IMG/VR virus record: IMGVR_UViG_3300010389_000139
Span: 1-24,079 of that record
Reading direction: 5' to 3' (one strand)
Length of the DNA stretch: 24,079 nucleotides
From: a virus
The position numbers and the translations under genes were made by a program. A model generated the notes under the pieces. That model was not told the DNA's origin. It worked only from the letters and a program-made list of their open reading frames with translations, and did no database searches. Shown in pieces: positions 21,950 through 24,079 of this stretch (positions are counted from its first letter, which is position 1; each line of letters begins with the position of its first letter).

Positions 21950-22690
21950 TTAGCTGCGATCAAAATCAAAGCTAGGTGCATCGGATGGACGGAAATTGAT
22001 TTCTACTGACTGAGCATCATCAGGATTGACCCCATAAGAAGCAGAAGTCAACACCACAGGCATTTCAATAGAAGTGCTTGCCGTATCGTCAGGCGAACCA
22101 CTAGAAAGCGTCAAATCGGTGTAAAGCTTTAGCGTTGCACCGGCTTGCTTGCGTTGAATTACGTCCGCAATCAAACGATTGGCGATAGTGGTATCATCAT
22201 CGGTCGTGTAAACGGTACAAGAGCCAGTACCGTCCGCAAAACCAGTGATAAAACTACGGAATGGTGCATTCTGACCAAGAGTGCCACCAATGCTGGTTAC
22301 GTCAATCTCTTCGCGAGTTACCTCGAAAGACCATTCACGCACATCTCCAACCGATTGAAAATCGGAATAGTCAACACCAAAAGCACTGGTGCCGTCAGTG
22401 CCAGAATCAGTGATTGTGATAGTTGAACCACCAAGAGTGGCGGAAACTTGCAGAACACCCGTCGAAGACGTGTATGCAATAACGTAATAATCAGTTGCGG
22501 CGCTGATGCCAGCAGGCAAGGTGCCGCCATTGGCGGTAAATTGCACTTTATCGTTTACCTGAAAATTCAGATAAGTCGGAACAGTGATTTCATCGTCCGC
22601 AACGGTCACGTCGCTAGAAGTGAAAGTCGCGGAAGTGCCCGCAGGCTTGTAGTAAAGGGCGCCGGACGTACCGGACAGAACGGTAGCCAT
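21950..22690 (-). CDS. Major tail protein (tail tube subunit)
   Basis: A 246-residue protein that should build the tail tube. It has an N-terminal 'MATVLSGTSGALYYKPAG' start, a beta region with 'DYYVIAYTSSTGVLQVSAT', then the tube core 'VGDVREWSFEVTREEIDVTS', 'GFADGTGSCTVYTTDD' and 'NPDDAQSVEINFRPSDAPSF' at the end. These are typical of siphophage tube subunits. It precedes the chaperone frameshift locus and the tape measure gene, as expected. A terminator follows it. The first half also carries an extra strand-rich region, similar to that of the 292-residue tail protein. Confidence 0.85.
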   Translation of the reverse strand: MATVLSGTSGALYYKPAGTSATFTSSDVTVADDEITVPTYLNFQVNDKVQFTANGGTLPAGISAATDYYVIAYTSSTGVLQVSATLGGSTITITDSGTDGTSAFGVDYSDFQSVGDVREWSFEVTREEIDVTSIGGTLGQNAPFRSFITGFADGTGSCTVYTTDDDTTIANRLIADVIQRKQAGATLKLYTDLTLSSGSPDDTASTSIEMPVVLTSASYGVNPDDAQSVEINFRPSDAPSFDFDRS

Positions 22691-22715
22691 AGTTTTGAAC
22701 GGTAGTGGCTTCGCT

Positions 22716-23135
22716 TTATTCTAAATAGGCTTCAAACGTGATGGTCGTTTGCGTCTGAAAATAATCTTCCGGCGATGCAGGTAAAACCTGCGCTGGCCCG
22801 GATGCGTCTGCAAAAATAATTCCATTAACTGTCTGCCTGTCAAATAAATCCTTTAAACGCTCCGCAACAGTTAGGTTTGCACCGGGGCCAGCCCCAATTG
22901 GTGAATATACATCGACAACTAAAGTTCCGACTTGTCGATTTTTTCCAACAGAAGGACCGATTAAAGTTGCATAGGTTTTGCTGCCAAAGCGAATAGAGAC
23001 GCCAATCCATGTTGAGTTGTTTGGCGGCGAAAAAGAAACGTTTTGATAGCTAACAGGATAAGAAGGCGACAATGCCATCTCAGTGGCAATCCTAGATTCA
23101 ATTACGCTGCGAACGTCGTTGTAAGAACTGGTCAT
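22716..23135 (-). CDS. Tail terminator / completion protein (lambda U-like position)
   Basis: A 139-residue alpha/beta protein expected to cap the tail at the head end. The N-terminal helix 'YNDVRSVIESRIATEM' and strands 'VSFSPPNNSTWIGVSIRFG' and 'VGTLVVDVYSPIGAG' resemble the small tail-completion family (DUF4128-like) that sits just before the major tail protein gene. The ATG at 23135 shares a base with the TGA of the preceding gene (TGATG), so the two are coupled; a TTG one codon upstream is less likely. Confidence 0.75.
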   Translation of the reverse strand: MTSSYNDVRSVIESRIATEMALSPSYPVSYQNVSFSPPNNSTWIGVSIRFGSKTYATLIGPSVGKNRQVGTLVVDVYSPIGAGPGANLTVAERLKDLFDRQTVNGIIFADASGPAQVLPASPEDYFQTQTTITFEAYLE

Positions 23136-23446
23136 CAATCGATCCTCGCAATACGCCTAGCTTCTGCTTCAGCGTAAGGCTTAAGATTTGCCCCAATTGT
23201 CTGAATCCAGCCTTTAGGCGCTTGTTGTGACCAGCCATTTGCAAGTCGTTCAGCGTATGGCAAATTATTTAATACGGAAGCCTCCAAGGGCTCGACATTT
23301 GCGTCCCAGTTGCCACGAAAACGACCAGTATCGACAGGGCTTTCTTGCTTTAATTGGGCGTCGGCCTCAAGAGCAACGGCACGCACAAGCCTTGAAAGGT
23401 TTTCTTCGCTGTAGGAACCGATTTGTGCAATCTCAATCTTTTTCAT
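23135..23446 (-). CDS. HK97 gp10-like head-tail / tail completion protein
   Basis: A 103-residue protein that likely sits at the head-tail joint. The diagnostic motif is 'ESPVDTGRFRGNW' in the middle (Pro-Val-Asp-Thr-Gly followed by Trp), followed by 'NNLPYAERLANGWSQQAPKG' and a C-terminal helix ending Ala-Arg-Arg-Ile-Ala-Arg. The GP10-family phages have the same order: gp10-like, tail terminator, major tail protein. The ATG at 23446 is preferred to the GTG at 23449 next to it, which overlaps the TAG of the upstream gene. Confidence 0.8.
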   Translation of the reverse strand: MKKIEIAQIGSYSEENLSRLVRAVALEADAQLKQESPVDTGRFRGNWDANVEPLEASVLNNLPYAERLANGWSQQAPKGWIQTIGANLKPYAEAEARRIARID

Positions 23447-23448
23447 CA

Positions 23449-23805
23449 CTAAGCCCGCAAGAAAAACACGTAAACAATTGCCGTATTGTCTTGCTCAATT
23501 GTTTCGACTTGAATGATCTGATGGGTCGTTCCACTAATTATGATTTTGTCGTCAACGCCAGGCGTCGAGTTGATTGATGATGCAGCGACTGTCAATTTCT
23601 TGTCATCACCACGAATCAAGCCATTAACTTCGCGTGCATTGACATCTTCAAGCACACCCTTAACGGTTGCGGTTGTAGTGCTTTCACTAGCCGTGCCAGT
23701 CGCCGGGTCATACGCAGCAGTTGTTACAAACTGCAACGTAACGTCGCCGCCGAACTTGCTAATTGCCTTGTTAGCAACCTTTTGCAGTGAAGATGCAAGC
23801 CCCAT
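23449..23805 (-). CDS. Head-closure / head-tail connector-like protein
   Basis: A 118-residue protein beginning Met-Gly-Leu-Ala-Ser-Ser-Leu-Gln-Lys-Val-Ala-Asn-Lys. A short helix is followed by beta strands ('GGDVTLQFVTTAAYDPATG', 'VKGVLEDVNAREVNGLIRGD', 'IIISGTTHQIIQVETIEQD'), the pattern of small neck proteins such as the head-closure family. Position before the gp10-like gene agrees. The ATG at 23805 shares a base with the TGA of the preceding gene; the frame extends upstream but only to overlapping codons. Confidence 0.7.
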   Translation of the reverse strand: MGLASSLQKVANKAISKFGGDVTLQFVTTAAYDPATGTASESTTTATVKGVLEDVNAREVNGLIRGDDKKLTVAASSINSTPGVDDKIIISGTTHQIIQVETIEQDNTAIVYVFFLRA

Positions 23806-24062
23806 CAGATTCGATAAGCAATACAAGCACCATTCTGAAGCTGAATCGACGTAAACACACCGACTAGATGAAAACCAGCCGGGAACGTTTCACCTGCAAG
23901 CGTGTTGCCCGTGTAATTTTCACTAGCAATAGCAGTGACGGTTGTATTTTCGTAGAAATCAATATGCTTGAAACGACCCGTATGGGCCACACTGTCAGTG
24001 ATCACTTCAGCGCCAAGCGTGTAATCAATGCCTACGTCGCCTTGTCCAAATCCTTTTGCCAT
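23805..24062 (-). CDS. Small structural protein in the neck/head region
   Basis: An 85-residue beta-rich protein, 'MAKGFGQGDVGIDYTLGAE' at the start and 'FPAGFHLVGVFTSIQLQNGA' near the end, with no membrane segment. It might be a head decoration or neck accessory. No family is named with confidence. It is followed by a head-closure-like gene, coupled by a TGATG junction. Just upstream on the minus strand, TGA at 24067-24065 could end another gene that continues beyond the window edge. Confidence 0.6.
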   Translation of the reverse strand: MAKGFGQGDVGIDYTLGAEVITDSVAHTGRFKHIDFYENTTVTAIASENYTGNTLAGETFPAGFHLVGVFTSIQLQNGACIAYRI

Positions 24063-24079
24063 GATCAGAGCCTATAAGC

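Noticed and set aside
1-24079. tRNA genes, CRISPR array, IS element, integrase or attachment site
   Set aside because: Scanning by eye found no T-loop-like GTTCGA with acceptor stem, no spaced direct repeats, no transposase and no integrase. A tRNA search program would be decisive.

Overview
The window is a 24-kb piece of a tailed-phage genome, most likely a siphovirus. The right four fifths hold a complete long non-contractile tail module: tail-completion proteins, major tail protein, tail assembly chaperone with a frameshift site, tape measure of about 916 residues, lambda L/K/J-like tip genes and fibres. No sheath or baseplate genes of a contractile tail are seen. The host is probably a picocyanobacterium (marine Synechococcus or Prochlorococcus type). 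This is inference, from a sigma factor of the cyanobacterial primary/group-2 type and from several tiny proteins whose style I associate with cyanophages. No integrase, repressor, tRNA, CRISPR array or IS element was seen, so there is no evidence here for lysogeny.

Layout. Plus strand, 1-3068: an early recombination/regulation module of RusA-like resolvase, DUF1071-type single-strand annealing protein, a small ribbon-helix-helix-like protein, a small protein with an SSB-like tail, an HNH endonuclease, and a phage sigma-70 factor whose 3' end is overlapped antisense by a small minus-strand gene. At 3000-3480 two small genes sit between the converging arms. Minus strand, 24079 down to 3470, is one long late transcription unit. 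In reading order it runs: head-tail connection and tail completion (24062-22716), major tail protein, an intrinsic terminator, chaperone G with its -1 extension, tape measure, L-like, K-like, the giant J-like tip protein, three tail proteins (two looking like extra tail-tube-fold proteins), two large fibre proteins, a fibre-assembly-like protein, a run of very small coupled genes, a lysis region of short membrane proteins plus a two-domain endolysin, and a dCTP-deaminase-family gene.

How it works together. The plus-strand genes would recombine DNA (RusA plus annealing protein) and redirect host RNA polymerase (sigma factor). The sigma keeps its -10 recognition residues but has changed residues in the -35 helix, which suggests recruitment to a special promoter class, perhaps that of the long late minus-strand unit. 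Within that unit, expression is tuned by translational coupling (many ATGA, TGATG and TAATG junctions), by a terminator after the major tail protein, and by two candidate -1 frameshift sites. One is the expected site in the tail chaperone (C CCA AAA). The other is an unexpected A AAA AAG in a short membrane-protein gene of the lysis region. It would add 78 residues encoded by a downstream frame that lacks an ATG or GTG start.

Most promising leads: the A AAA AAG site in the lysis region, the sigma factor with a divergent -35 reader, three tail-tube-like paralogues, a K-like tail 'peptidase' with no histidine at all, and a group of micro-genes of 26 to 66 codons in the late operon.
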